From Bidens hawaiensis (taxonomy: Eukaryota > Streptophyta > Magnoliopsida > Asterales > Asteraceae): 64,000 nt of DNA. The stretch spans positions 85,050-149,049 of the forward strand of contig JAIQDT010014658.1 in assembly GCA_021521415.1 (NCBI GenBank), read 5' to 3'. The notes under the pieces are model-generated. The model made no database searches. It had not been told where the DNA came from and saw only the letters and a list, made by a program, of their open reading frames with translations. This document shows, one piece after another, positions 11,401 through 22,448 of this stretch (positions within the stretch are counted from its first letter, which is position 1; the number at the start of each line of letters is the position of its first letter). Position numbers and translations under genes: made by a program.

Positions 11401-13069
11401 GTTTAAGACCGTGGGAGGGTTTCTCGCCGTAGATGTAAAGATCACCATTTTCTCGAGGTAGGCGAATCAACTTCTTGGCGCAAATAACTTCGGCGCGATT
11501 CTTCGAGAGCCAGTCCATACCAATAATAACATCAAAGCTTCCAAGAGGCATGGGGATGAGGTCGATCAGAAAATCGTTTTCGTTAAGGTTAAGCGTACAA
11601 TCTTTAATCACAGAGTTAATTAAAACAGTTTCGCCATTAGCCATTTCAACTGAAAAATTTTCTTTTAAGTTATCGCGCGGTCGCGCAAGCTTCTGCTCGA
11701 AGGCGCGAGAGATAAAACTTCGATCGGCGCCAGTATCAAAAAGTATAGAAGCATAAAATCCGTTAAGCAAAAATGTACCATTAACTACGTCATTATTCGC
11801 TTGCGCTTGGTGCGCGGTTATGTTAAAAGCTCGTCCACGCGTTACTTGGTTTGAAATCTGGTTCACCGGATTCGCTTGCGTAATTTGCACTTGTAGTCTC
11901 GGGCACGCGTTCCGGAAATGACTGGGATCACCGCAGTTAAAGCACGTTCTGGGTCGTGGGTTTTGGTAGATTGATTGTGGGTTCTGCGGGTAGACTGGTG
12001 GTGTTGGCGCAATTGGATTTGCGGGAAGGACTCTACAGTTTTCAGCAGTGTGACCAGTACGGCCACATCGGGTACAAAGTCGACACGGGGTTTGGGTTGG
12101 GTGGTGAAATCTACAGGTTGGGCAAAAGGGATGGTTTCCTGTGTAAGGTTTCTTAGGAGGCGGGGCAGGGAGTGCTGGATTGGTTAAGGCATAGTTGTGA
12201 ACTACAGGGGGAGTTGGGTAAGCTGACAGAGGGTTAGGCGCGTAAACTGGGGGTTGGTATGCGGGTTGCTGGACAATGGGCGGGTTGGTAAGCGCATAGG
12301 CTTTGCGCCTGCGCTTGAGGTTGTTACGGTTTGAGGGTTCTGGTTTGGTTTCTGTTGGTTCAGGGACAGTCTTGGTGAGTTTGGTCTTCTCAGATCCCCG
12401 CAGGAACAGGGTTCCTGCTCTGACATGGTTGTCGCTGAGCACAGCGGCCAATTCGATGGCGTCAGAGAGGGTTACTGGGTTTCTGGCCCATACAGAATCT
12501 TGAATTTCCATGGGGAGACCCCCAAGGAATTTCTCTATGGCTCGGCGGGAAGGGGTAACAAGGTGAGGGACAAGCAGGCTTAGTTCATGGAAGCGCGTCG
12601 CGTACTCGCGCGCTTCACCGCTGTATTGCTTAAGATTCCAAAATTCTTCCTCCAAGCGCTTAACTTCGTTGGGAGGGCAGAATTCTCGCGTCAGAATTTC
12701 CTTAAATTCCTCCCAGAGCATGTTGGAAGCAGTTTCTGCGCCACGCGCATGAGCTACTCCATTCCACCATGTAAGCGCTCTAGATTCCAGGACACTGGAA
12801 GCATATAGGGTTCGTCTGTCTGAGGGGCATTGGGTGTGGAGGAAAGTGTTTTCTATTTTCTCAAGCCACTGGAGCATCACGGTGGCTCCTTCAAGACCTG
12901 TGAACTTTGGAGGGTTACCCGCGTTAAAGGACTTAATGTTATAACTCGAGGTGTTGGTATTGTTTTGGCTCAAAGCTTGGGCTATTGCGGCGGCCATTTC
13001 CTGGGAACGTTGCTGTCTACGCATGCGCGAGGCTTCTCTTCTCTGAAATCGGCGAGATAGCGGAGGCAT
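8453..13069 (-). CDS. gag-pol: Gag-Pol polyprotein of Tekay-type Gypsy element (intact)
   Basis: One open frame of 1538 residues carrying every function for retrotransposition. Gag/capsid lies at about 50-220 ([13 protein letters not shown]). Two CCHC zinc knuckles lie at 332-345 and 376-389. The protease active site DTGA is at 445-448. RT lies at about 620-800, with FIDD at 777-780 in the YxDD position. RNase H has D926, E963, D988 and D1031. Integrase has the HHCC zinc site H1118, H1125, C1155, C1158 and core D1188, D1249, E1285 (35 residues between the last two, as expected). A GPF/GPY-type region lies near 1415-1450 and a chromodomain at about 1483-1532 (VKVRW, TWERE, KYPHLF), which would bind chromatin and bias insertion. 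The start was chosen as the first Met of the frame, about 640 bases after the primer site. No stop or frameshift is present. Confidence 0.96.
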   Translation of the reverse strand: MPPLSRRFQRREASRMRRQQRSQEMAAAIAQALSQNNTNTSSYNIKSFNAGNPPKFTGLEGATVMLQWLEKIENTFLHTQCPSDRRTLYASSVLESRALTWWNGVAHARGAETASNMLWEEFKEILTREFCPPNEVKRLEEEFWNLKQYSGEAREYATRFHELSLLVPHLVTPSRRAIEKFLGGLPMEIQDSVWARNPVTLSDAIELAAVLSDNHVRAGTLFLRGSEKTKLTKTVPEPTETKPEPSNRNNLKRRRKAYALTNPPIVQQPAYQPPVYAPNPLSAYPTPPVVHNYALTNPALPAPPPKKPYTGNHPFCPTCRFHHPTQTPCRLCTRCGRTGHTAENCRVLPANPIAPTPPVYPQNPQSIYQNPRPRTCFNCGDPSHFRNACPRLQVQITQANPVNQISNQVTRGRAFNITAHQAQANNDVVNGTFLLNGFYASILFDTGADRSFISRAFEQKLARPRDNLKENFSVEMANGETVLINSVIKDCTLNLNENDFLIDLIPMPLGSFDVIIGMDWLSKNRAEVICAKKLIRLPRENGDLYIYGEKPSHGLKLMSCAEAQRLMRKKCIAFLAHVVKPAEEKKLRDIPVVRDFPEVFPDDLPGIPPAREVEFRIDLVPGASPVAKSPYRLAPAEMQELASQLQELTAKGFIRPSSSPWGAPVLFVKKKDGSFRMCIDYRELNKLTIKNRYPLPRIDDLFDQLQGASCFSKIDLRSGYHQLRIRDEDVPKTAFRTRYGHFEFLVMSFGLTNAPAVFMDLMNRVCRPFLDKFVIVFIDDVLVYSKTKAEHEQHLRLVLQKLRTEQLYAKLSKCEFWSDEVQFLGHVVNKMGIHVDPSKIEAIKNWITPSTPSEIRSFLGLAGYYRRFISNFSKIALPLTALTHKGKPYIWGPKQEEAFLTLKRVLCEAPVLALPEGNDDFVVYCDASNQGLGCVLMQRGKVIAYASRQLKVHEKNYTTHDLELGAVVFALKIWRHYLYGTKCILYTDHKSLQHIFDQKELNMRQRRWNELISDYDCEIRYHPGKANVVADALSRKPCQLNCILPRTQLHFAPIQNNLESRIRDAQRASISNGNLRAELACGAEAHFVPNLSGILCYLNRIWIPFDENLRADILSEAHKSRYSIHPGADKMYKDLRITYWWPGMKKDIAMFVAKCLTCSKVKAEHQRPSGLLEQPEIPTWKWECVAMDFITKLPLTASKHDSIWVIVDRLTKSAHFLPIRENYRVEQLAQLYVKEIVCRHGTPLSIISDRDGRFISRFWKSLQSALGTRLDMSTAYHPQTDGQSERTIQTLEDMLRSCVLDFGGNWDSHLPLIEFSYNNSYHSSIGMAPFEALYGRKCRSPICWSEVGEAQITGPELVQETTDKIAKIRDHLLTARSRQKSYADRRRKPLEFQVGDLVLLKVSPWRGVVRFGKKGKLAPRYVGPFKILARVGKVAYRLDLPPALSNVHPTFHVSNLKKCLADENLHISLDEVQVDESMHFVEKPVEIMDREVKQTKRSRIPIVKVRWESKRGAEFTWEREDQMKIKYPHLFSAQPTSR

Positions 13070-13709
13070 TCTATAAAAGTTTTAATTTTAGTTAATATCT
13101 TGGTTTTATCGCAAAGTATAACTTTATAAAGCTTGGTTTCACGGAGTTAGATGCTATCAAAAGTTAAAGTAAAATAAATGACCCAAAATGCAGACTTAAT
13201 AAAGGTAACAAATTCGAATCAGAAATCGACAATTCATGTATCACCATGACTTTCCGAATTCCCAATTTAAAATATACGAGTAAACGAGTATTGGAGATTG
13301 ACGATTCATGTATCACCATGACTTTTCAATCTTCAATATAAAATATACAAGAAAATGAGTATTGGAGGTTGACAATTCATGTATCACCATGACTTTTCAA
13401 GTCTCCAACCTCAGAACATAATCGTAAATGGAAATTGAAAATCAACTATTCATGTATCACCATGACTTTTCGGATTTTCAAATCCCACAAACGAATATGT
13501 AAGTAAAATCAATAAAAATCGAAATTCAACCAAAATCGAAATATCGCGAAATAAAACATAAAATCATATACTGCGCGAGTGCGAGCATATTCATAAATAA
13601 CGAGTAATTAACAATAAGCGCGCAAACATGAGATTTCTCTCATGCGCGAGAAGGGACTCTTAGGTATTCTAGGCCGTTACGTCTAACCACCTATCCTAAA
13701 GTCAACCTG
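13070..13709 (-). other. 5' leader of the Tekay element
   Basis: Untranslated region between primer site and gag. The part next to the primer site (13667-13709) is conserved in the plus-strand fragment at 5902-5960. The middle carries four ~72-base hairpin repeats (13211-13490). The leader is where packaging and dimerisation signals of LTR elements usually lie. Confidence 0.75.
13211..13490 (-). repeat. Four tandem hairpin repeats with a constant loop
   Basis: CATGTATCACCATGACTTT (plus strand) starts at 13235, 13307, 13378 and 13451, spaced 72, 71 and 73 bases. Around it lie inverted arms that differ between units: TATTGGAGATTGA / TCAATCTTCAATA in unit 2, TTGGAGGTTGA / TCAAGTCTCCAA in unit 3, TTGAAAATC / GATTTTCAA in unit 4, and a weaker pair in unit 1. 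The loop is conserved while both arms change together. Confidence 0.8.
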
Positions 13710-13721
13710 GCTCTGATACCA
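13710..13721 (-). other. Primer binding site (tRNA-iMet) of the Tekay element
   Basis: On the minus strand TGGTATCAGAGC lies three bases after the LTR end (...TGTTACA GAT). It matches the initiator methionine tRNA 3' end, the usual plant chromovirus primer. Confidence 0.93.
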
Positions 13722-13724
13722 ATC

Positions 13725-15784
13725 TGTAACACCCCGACCAAAGGCGGATTATACATCGGGGCGCCACATATTGCTTCATTACTCGCGACACTATTGGTGT
13801 CAATATTTATTAATACACATTTTATCGCGCACGCGCAGCGGGGAAAATATAGAACATAAATCAAACATAAATCAATATATTATAACATTCGAACAACATT
13901 AACTTGTCTTGATACATTTTAATTCTAGGTCCAAAAGTAAAAACTTCCTACGTGTCCACAAGCTCCAAAACAGCTACTGCAAACCTGAACATGTGTTAAA
14001 ATAAACGTCAAACACTTGCGTGTTGGTGAGAAATCAAGTTTAATACAATACATAGATAACAATAAATCTGCGCGCAACATGTGTATGTCTGGTTTTCAAC
14101 AAGGGTGTAATCTGATCGGGACCAACTCTAAGAGACAAGACTGCCAGTGCTCACAATTGAGCTCACAAACAAGACTAACTGTGCAAGTGTATACAAAAGA
14201 GAAAATCATAAACGATAGTTCTCCCGTGTTCATCTAATGGTACCATGAAAACTGCGGAATAGACCGTCCATACGGTTAATGATCCACACATACAAATAAA
14301 CAGCCAAGTCTACGTCCTCAACACATGGGATACTGCGCGACTAAAGTTCATAAATAGTTTAAGACTCAAGTTTTGTATGAACACATGAACATCCCAAAGC
14401 ATTTAAAATAAAAAGGGATTAGATACGAGATAACTCACTTGATAAACGATGCGGTGAAAGATATGCAAGAATCAACTCTTAAACAAGCAAAGTTAACCTA
14501 TAATTAAGATTATTGTTTTAATGATTTGTTTTAAGTCTTGATTATAAGTTAGCATAATTAAATAAGTAAATTATAATATATATTACCGGAAAAGCAGGAA
14601 GAACAAGGAGGAAGACGGAGGCAAGAGAGGAGGCGGCAGGAGGACAACGGCAGAGAGCAAAAAGGGAGGAAGAGATAATAAGAGAGATTAAGTGTTTTGT
14701 GTGTGATGTGTTATGAAAATATTATTATTATTTATAGAGAAACCCTAGGGAACACAATCCCTAGAAAAAGGGGAAAAGATCTCAAAAAGTAAAAGAAAAG
14801 ATATCAACGGTAAAAAGTTCTGAAAAGTAAAGATATCAAAAGATATGGCAGCTGCAGGGGGCAAGATAAAGCTGTCAGGGAAACAGTAAAAAGCATGGGC
14901 GGTTCAGATAAAGGTACTGGTCAAGCATGGCAAAAGCAGATCTCAAAAGATAATGTCAGTCACTTTTTCTACCAACCAATGGGGTTGGTACGCATGCTGC
15001 GCCGAAAGTAACTATTCAGACATTAGATAGGTTAGGTCAACAGCTCAGAAGAAAAGACATTACAAAAGCAAACGGCTAGAATAAACAGAAGACTAGACTA
15101 AAGGGTTTAGCGCGAGGAGGCTCGAGCGCGAAGGCAAAAGTGCGCGAGCGCGAAGGCAGACAGAACCAACCTTAACGCGTCGCGGAAAGAACTACATTTC
15201 TAAGCGCGCCGCGGGAAGAATCACATTTCTTAGCGCGCCGCGGGAGGAACTAAAATTCCTAGCGCGCCGCGGGAAGAACTATAATTCTTCGCGCGTCGAG
15301 GGATGAACTACGATTCTTAGCGCGCTGCGAGAAGAACTACAAATCCTTAGCGCGTCGCGGGAAGAACTACCGTTCTTAGCGCGCTGCGAGAAGAATTACC
15401 ATTCTTAGCGCGCTGCGAGAAGAGTTCGTCTCGCGTATCGCTGTAACAGGTGGTCTTCACGCAGGATTCCTTGCAAGGGAGTCTGGCGCGTGGAGCTGCA
15501 CAGACAACCTTAGGCGGGAAGGAACAAAGGACAAGCAAAGAGTTAGAAGAAAGAGGGAAACAAGGCTTAAGGGCGGGACGGCGACAAGAGGGAAAAGAAG
15601 GCGGAAAGAGAGAAGGAAGGGGGAGGGGACGGCGGAAAGAAAGAGAGAGAAAAAGGCGGGAAGGAAAATATATATTATTATTAAAAGTAAAATATAAGTA
15701 TAAATAAATATTAAATCATAAAAGAAAGAGATCGGATAAGAGAAACGGGTACCTGGGTCGGGTCGGATCAGGGCAGATGTCACA
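13725..15784 (-). repeat. 5' LTR of the Tekay element
   Basis: 2060 bp, offset by 7366 from the 3' LTR, with no indel and no substitution noticed on reading the two side by side. It holds the same GC-rich repeat array (15173-15428) and TATA box (14729-14736). As the 5' LTR it would be the promoter for the genomic RNA. Confidence 0.95.
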
Positions 15785-15789
15785 CAAAG
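15785..15789. repeat. Target site duplication CAAAG, right copy
   Basis: Matches 6354-6358. Confidence 0.95.
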
Positions 15790-15795
15790 CATATA

Positions 15796-16284
15796 TGTTA
15801 GTGCTCGGTTTTGTGTCTCGGTCTTTGTACAAAGTATTATTATATTAGAAAATAATGTATAGGGGCATTTTGGTAATTGTAAGTCATTTAGTAACACAGT
15901 CGTTAATTGTAAAGTCACATTTGTTAGAGCAGATATAACGAATGTGACCATTCGTTAATGTAACCCTCATTCGTTATAAGTTTATAACGAATGAGTGGAC
16001 GAATGTGGTCATTCGTTAAGGCAATAGCGAATAGCTAAGTTTTGATAACGAATGAGTGCTCATTTGTTAAGCCTGGCTAACGAATGAGACTCAACTCTAT
16101 AAATACCCCTGTAATGTATTCATTATCTATGCAAGTATTTTGATTATTGAATCCGTACTGTTACTCTGCCAAAATGATCTCAAATCTAATCTAGCTACAG
16201 TAATTAGTGTTCGAATCACTAAGCCACATCAAAGAACTAGATCCATGTTAAGCGTATTCATATCATGAACATCAAGGCTTCTCA
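15796..16284 (+). repeat. Copia-type LTR (TAACGAATG family)
   Basis: Starts TGTTAGTGCTCGG and ends near TTCTCA. It is followed by TGGGTATCATAGC (16287-16299), a degraded tRNA-iMet primer site with one extra G and one substitution. U3 (15940-16095) carries at least seven copies of TAACGAATG or its inverse CATTCGTTA. A TATA box (CTATAAATACC) lies at about 16101-16111. The layout of repeat cluster then TATA matches the LTR at 55442-55912, although the repeat sequence differs. Borders are inferred from TG/CA and the primer site only. Confidence 0.6.
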
Positions 16285-17130
16285 AGTGGGTATCATAGCC
16301 TGTTGTTCTGATTGACTAAGTGATTCGATATTAATTGCATTCAATTGAACTATCAATTGAAGTTTAATTGTACGTAAGTGTATCGGCTTGAAATTTGAGT
16401 GTTTTGGATTGGAAATCAAACAATTAATCATCATTTTGTGGATAACTGAATTTAATTTAGATATAGGATTGTTCGTAGTGATATGATGATCATCTAGGTC
16501 AGTTTAATTGTAATTTGGTTTTAATAATCAAAATTTCGAGGTTTGGCGGGAATGCTTTGAAAGCTTTGATTGATTAAGGTCAAAAATTGAACTGGAATTG
16601 AGTTTTGGATTAAAGTCTGGAATGCATTGAATGTGTTCGAAATTAGCAGACGAGTTGTTTGGTTGAGTTTTGAGGATAATTGGTTAGGTATTGAGTAGAT
16701 TTGGTGTGATTCTGGTCTTCATTGAGTTTGGAAACTGGAAATGGAGGTTTGAAGGTTTGAATAGCCATTCGTTAGTTTCTTAGCTCATTCGTTAACTTGA
16801 AACTACTCATTTGTTAAGCAGTTGTAACTGCCAAGTGCCAGGTGTCATTCTAAATAACTACTCATTAGTTATTAAAATGATCTCTTTCTTTAGCATTTCT
16901 CATTCGCTCACTTGCTGATTCGTTACATTCACATTCGTTCATCTATTGGTTTAACTCATTCATTCTTTACTTCATTCGTTAAAACAGTCCCTCATTCGTA
17001 ATAACAATAACGTTCATTCGTTTGTGTCATTCGTTTCCTTTTGTTTGACTCATTCGTGCCATAAAGTATTCTTATTCGTGCTCCTCATTCGTGTAACACT
17101 CATTCATGCTCCTCATTCGTTAATCCTTGA
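16285..17130 (+). mobile_element. Leader of the TAACGAATG Copia element, gag lost
   Basis: Sequence after the primer site. The far end (16765-17130) again has many CATTCGTTA-type motifs (CATTCGTTA, CATTCGTGC, CATTCGTAA), just where a gag start would follow in the related element at 56386. No gag frame follows, so the element is truncated here. Confidence 0.55.
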
Positions 17131-18197
17131 ACTTTCATAAAGTAACATGACTAAAATCATCATACTTAACATGCATGTAATCTTAAACAATCTTTCGTGC
17201 ATACCTTTAGCTTGATGGATGAATCTATTCCCCAAATAGTTGACCCATAGTTGAATCCTAAAGTCAAAATAAAAACAATCAATTAAAAAAACATCAAAAT
17301 ATGCTTTATGCCAACCATATGCAAACTTATTATCAATATGTATTATATACATATGCAAACTTACTATCAACATATTCTACTCTATACCCAACCATCTGCA
17401 AACTTACTATCAATATGTATTATATGCATTTTCATTATAATTAAAAGCTAGATTAATATGGGAATAGAATAATGAATAAGTAACAAGCATTGCTTTCTGA
17501 AAAAGTAAGAAATGAATTTCTTCAACTTTACAATAAATTTTTGGGTGCTATCTCAGCTATGAACATGGGTATTTCGCAATTCAAAACATATACCTGTTAC
17601 ACTTCTCATAAATGTATCGTGCCATATTAACTATTAAAAATTGACCAAGCAACACTTATTTCTCACTAAAAATCAATCAGTTGAGTCCAAAATCAATCAA
17701 ATGGTTGTATACTAACCTTCAGCGTGTTCAGTACAGCCACGAACCAGTCTATCTGTGACATACAAAAATTGCATTTCCCTATTCGATTTCAGGATTAGAA
17801 CATTTGGAGTATGATAACAGATGGGATTGAAATCGATTTATTACCTTGAACAGATGAGAGAATGAGAGCTGATGTGACTTCAGTCGATGTCGGCTTCAAT
17901 TAGCATCTCCAATTATGCGTTTCAATTTAATAATAAGAGGATGATAGCGCTTCAACTATTGATACGTTTCAATCAATAGAGGGAGAGCAAATGATTGGCA
18001 TGAAGAGGAAGAGGAGAAGTAATTGAAGGAGCAATCAATCAAACCCGTGTGAAATTGATGGGATCAATTAAGCTGCCGTGAAATTAAATGTTCGCCTGAG
18101 GGAGACCTGAAACAATAAATATACCGGCGTCTGATGTGGGATATGAAAGGTTGCCTATATGTATTATAATGTAATATAGATATAGATATAAATAAAG
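17131..18197. other. Non-coding stretch, no gene recognised
   Basis: AT-rich sequence without a credible frame. It contains short local repeats (ATATGCAAACTTACTATCAATATG near 17325-17425) and lies left of the segmental duplication. Confidence 0.5.
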
Positions 18198-20423
18198 ATT
18201 ATTGTATGTAAAATATAATATTATTGTGTATATATATATATATCATGGTCCTTGACTTTGAATGTAACACCTAAGTAACACCAAACAAAAATGATGTTAG
18301 TAACAAAACACAAATAGCCCTGTTGCGCGAGTAACATGGCTAGTATTTCATCATCTGAAAATTTTCAAAATGGTTTCTTTATAGAAAAAATATTCAAAAG
18401 AAATTTTTTTTTTAATTTTTATATTTTAAACTATATTTTATTAATCTTTAAAAACTTCAAATACTTTCTCAACAAAACTTAAAAATTGTTTTAGTAACGT
18501 TTCTCTAGTTATCATTATCATTTATTATAAATTGTATTAAGAATACATTAATTATTTTTTTTATATTTTTCTAAAATCACATGCCTTCTGCCAAAAAAAA
18601 GTCAAAATAATTTGAATTTTTTTTAGTTTCGAGCGCATGAGATCAATGACATGTGAGATAAGAACCAAACTTGTTAACAAAATCATATTTGCTTAAATAT
18701 TTTTATTTGTTAAAAAACAATACGTTTTTTAAAAAAATGTATTTAATGATCTTTCAAAAAACGTAAATTATCCCTAATTTTTTTTAACAAACACACTCTA
18801 CAAAAATTAAATACTTACAAAAAAAATATATTCTTACAATAAGAAAGAAAAAGTTAACAAGAAAATAAAAAGTTACCAAGAAAAAAAAACGTCTTTGGTT
18901 ATTTAAGAAAAATAAGAAAGTGCATTATATCATACAAAACTAAGAAAAAAAATTTCTTCAGAAAATAAAAAAAAACATATTTTTTAAGATAATAATGATA
19001 ACAAAAGATAACAAAACAACCAAAATAAAATGTAAAATTTGAGATATTGGTATGCTTATTAAAAACAGATGGAAATGGGCATATTTTTTGAAAAAAAAAT
19101 GTTTCTAGTTTTAGTTTTATTAAATGCTTTATTTTGTAAAAAAAATAAAAAATCTTTCTACAGTTTATGTTATACAATAAGATTAGAAGCATTACAAATA
19201 TTTTTTTTTCAATACCACTCATTTGATAAATTCTATACAATAACACTCTTTCAGTAAATTATTTTTTAGAACACTTTTTATAGAAAAAAAACAATAAATA
19301 ATAAATAACTAATATTAATTTTCAAAATGATTAAAAATTTTAGGTGTATTTTTAGAAAAGAAATCATCATGATTTCTAATATATTAATGCTTTATTTTAT
19401 TAAAAACTTTACATGATATAGTAATAACTTTTGAGGAAAAAAATCCAGACATTAATATAATGCATCCTAGAATTAAATTCTAATGATGAAACCACACCTA
19501 TTTAACTTCGCGTTTCCTCAGTACTAAAAAAAAAAAGAAAAAAGATATACAAAGCAAACATGGTTGCTTTCAACTCAACTATGGTTGCATCCATGGCATT
19601 ATGTAGCTCGGCGATGAAGCATACGGTGGGTGGCGTCTCTGGCTGGCGAATTCCAGAAGACCCCAATTTCTACACAAAGTGGGCATCAAATAGGATCTTT
19701 ACTGTCGGTGACAATTTGGTCTTTAACTTTATTGGCGATGATGTCACAGAAGTGTCTAAAGATGAGTATGATAGATGCGACGTAAGTAATCCTAGAGATA
19801 CCATAACAACCAGCCCTGCCACCTTCAAGTTGACCAAACCCGGACACCATTATTACATATCTTCATTGGAGGGACATTGCGACTTTGAACAAACACTAGT
19901 AATTAATGTTACCTCAAAGGGTTACTCTTTTGTGGGGGTCTAATTTATATGTGTAGTATGTTAGTCATGTAATTGACTTGAAATAATAAGTTTTATATTT
20001 GGTTTAAGAAAATTAGGTTAATCATTAAAGATTCAAACTGAAAAAGTGCAATCAAGAGTGACCTACATGTATGTGTGTATGTATGATTAAAATAAAAGGT
20101 GCATTGTGATTAAAAAGGGTAGGAAGGAATGTGAGTCATTCGATCAATGAAATGTTTCAAGGGACAAAGATGAAAATTAGACTTATTGATAAGATTACGC
20201 TTAGTTGTAGACTGATGTTGCGCTAAAACGTGATGATGTAGTCACCAACTCTTGCTAAAACCCAGGGCGGTCTTTAACTCCATACATGGCTCGGCCGACG
20301 TCTAGAGCATGGTCTTTATAAGGGCATAATTTTTTTATTAAAAAAATTATATATGTTTAAAAAAAAATTAACCTTATATAATGAGAGTTTGATACTCCAT
20401 AAACCAAAAGACCCAAAAATGTT
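18198..20423. repeat. Segmental duplication, copy A
   Basis: About 2.2 kb, starting ATTATTGTATGTAAAATATAATATT and ending CCAAAAGACCCAAAAATGTTAT. It recurs in the same orientation at 22153-26160 with scattered substitutions and small indels; that copy also holds a 1.76-kb insertion. It carries the phytocyanin-like gene and about 1.3 kb of its upstream DNA. Copy A keeps the uninterrupted target site (GTTTT at 18488-18492). Confidence 0.9.
19560..19943 (+). CDS. Phytocyanin-like (early-nodulin-like/plastocyanin-like domain) protein
   Basis: 127-residue intronless frame with a phytocyanin domain at about 21-117. Visible are HTVGG, W29, F47-V49, the VTEVSKDEYDRC block, the SP-ATFKLTKPGHHYYI strand and GHC near the end. 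C73 and C107 fit the conserved disulfide. Two type-1 copper ligands are missing: the usual His of the HDV motif is D60, and the usual ligand Cys is S101. H106 and Q111 are present. Early-nodulin-like phytocyanins also lack copper ligands and are usually secreted or GPI-anchored in the apoplast. The N-terminus is short: about 15 bases present in the duplicate at 25281 are absent, removing most of the signal-peptide core. No Pro-rich or GPI tail follows. A TATA-like TATTTAA lies near 19498. Expression is unknown; it may be decaying. Confidence 0.75.
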   Translation: MVAFNSTMVASMALCSSAMKHTVGGVSGWRIPEDPNFYTKWASNRIFTVGDNLVFNFIGDDVTEVSKDEYDRCDVSNPRDTITTSPATFKLTKPGHHYYISSLEGHCDFEQTLVINVTSKGYSFVGV

Positions 20424-21414
20424 ATTTCTACAATAAGTCAATAATTTTGTTTTGTTAATTCGTATTACAATTATCGTTGAGCTTTTAAAAAATAATATGC
20501 AGCCCATTTTTAGTACTCGTCTTGGGCACTCGAATTCACATAGATGGCCGTGCTAATGCCACTACACCACAATTAAAAATGGGCACCTTGTCATGTTTCG
20601 CCATACCCTTAATGACGCTAGTGGTAAGAAATAAGTTGGGAAATTTCACACGACCAATTGAAATATTCAATCGGTACAGGTACTGGATAGTTGTACCTAA
20701 AAAGCTCATCCCTAGATTGCACGACAGAAAGTTAGTGGGACACAGTTTTCTAAGGGGCTTTTATGGCTGCTCATAGAAAGGGTATGAATGAAAAATGGGA
20801 CGGCTTTGACGGGTATTCGTAACCCTAGTCATATACTCGACGACAACCTATCCGTCAGGTATCAAGCATATGCAAGACTTAACAAAACGTGGTTCCTGGT
20901 TGTAGCTGAGAATTTCTGTTAAACATATGTCCCTTAAAACATATTTAAGGCTACCTCTGCGAGCCCGTCATTTTACCAGGGTACAATAGCCGAAGCAGTA
21001 TGTACTGCCGGGATTATCCTAACACCCGAATCATATTTGTAACGAGAGATCGGGGTCACAAAAGTTAGAAACGAACTGAATTGAACTATGATTGCTAGAG
21101 TTGTGTCTGGTGTCTTAAGCCTTCTACATAACCTACTATATATGGTAGGGGACATGTGATGTGTCATTCACTAAATGATGACACATGTCGCACACATAGG
21201 CCATGTATTTAGATTACGAAACTTGTGCATGTCTCATCAGTCATGTTGACACTTGGTAGCTCATGGTGTGCAGATCACTAGAAGTTGACACCTAGCTGGT
21301 AACTCATCCCAGTCACTCGACACATGTCACAACACACCGTTGGCGACAACAGATGTCATGATAACCACTGTTCAGACTGACACATGTCCCGAAACTAGGT
21401 CCAACCATAAAAAA
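20424..21414. other. Spacer between the duplication copies, no gene recognised
   Basis: No supportable frame. The part from about 20780 may belong to the old Gypsy LTR whose end is recognised at 21415-21681, but I cannot align it with confidence. Confidence 0.4.
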
Positions 21415-21681
21415 CAATAAGGCGGCTCTTAAGTGGCGAATGAAAGTATGTCATCAAAGCGCCATATTGTGCCCATCGTCTGTTCCCGTGCCTATGCGCG
21501 TCAGGTGCACCATTGCTAATGCAACTAAGTGTGTCTAGTCACACAAGAATAGAATCTTGTGAGCCTTCCTTCTTATAAGGAGGTCACAAGTTTATCTTTC
21601 TATCAATGTGGGACAAGCAATTTTTCAATTTGACGAAAATTTTAAGTTCTCAATCACATATTTTAGAGTACCGACATCACA
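21415..21681 (-). mobile_element. Gypsy LTR remnant related to the solo LTR at 1005-3134
   Basis: GGCGGCTCTTAAG, then CGCCATATTGTGCCCATCG, GCGCGTCAGGTGC and the end ACATCACA parallel 2700-3134 in order and orientation. On the minus strand this is the LTR start (TGTGATGTC). It is too diverged to define the other border. Confidence 0.5.
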
Positions 21682-22152
21682 TTCATATCTACTCTTTGGA
21701 CTTGTTAATAATTTATTTATGAGTAATACTTACTAATAGTTATTATTAGTCCAAAAATTTCCAACAAAATGGAACCACAAGTACATTCAAATACCGTCGC
21801 GATTTACAAATAATTAAAAAAAAGTTGGCATATATGCATTAACAAGCACACATTCTTCGATACTAATAGTAATTTGATAATTTTTTCTCTTTTATTATTT
21901 GCTAAAGATTTATTTTCCATTACAGACATAATAGTATGGATATGTGTAGGAATTATATTTTAATTCTACATAAATATTAATTAATCATAACATGGATATG
22001 TTATTGTTTATGGTTATGTTTTAACTTATATAGCACTTTGATGTTTGATATATTTTTTGACAACCTATAAGACGATGAACCAACCTATTTGGGGAATTTA
22101 ATACTAGTCTCTTCAATTGTCATAATTATATATTCAATCATATATAATATAA
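21682..22152. other. Non-coding stretch, no gene recognised
   Basis: AT-rich sequence between an LTR remnant and duplication copy B. Nothing further identified. Confidence 0.45.
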
Positions 22153-22448
22153 TTATTGTATGTAAAATATAATATTATTGTGTGTATATATATATATCAT
22201 GGTCCTAGATTTGAATGTAACACCCAGGTAACACCAAACAAAAATGATGTTAGTAACAAAACACAAATAGACCTGTCGCGCGAGTAACATTGCTAGTATT
22301 TCATCATCTGAAAATTTTAAAAACGGTTTCTTTGTAGAAATAAATATTAAAAGCAATTTATTTATTTTATTTTTATATTTTAATCTATATTCTTTTGTAA
22401 TCTTTAAAAAATTCAAATTCTTTCTCAACAAAACTTAAAAATTGTTTT

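Larger units (their letters stand above)
6359..15784 (-). mobile_element. Complete Tekay-type (chromovirus) Ty3/Gypsy retrotransposon
   Basis: A structurally complete 9426-bp element on the minus strand. In transcription order: 5' LTR (15784-13725), tRNA-iMet primer site (13721-13710), ~640-base leader with hairpin repeats, a single gag-pol frame (13069-8453), polypurine tract (8433-8419) and 3' LTR (8418-6359). A perfect CAAAG duplication flanks it. The two LTRs have equal length, and I found no difference in the stretches I compared, so insertion was recent. Long LTRs, one gag-pol frame and a C-terminal chromodomain fit the Tekay/Del chromoviruses. All catalytic motifs are present, so it may be autonomous. 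Confidence 0.96.

Noticed and set aside
13211..13490. Regularly spaced repeats resembling a CRISPR array
   Set aside because: Plant retrotransposon leader; the variable parts are the pairing arms, and only four units exist.
18899..19246. Phe/Ile/Lys-rich frame on the minus strand, with a counterpart at 24689-24937
   Set aside because: Poly-A/T-rich DNA within the duplication; no domain and the frame differs between copies.
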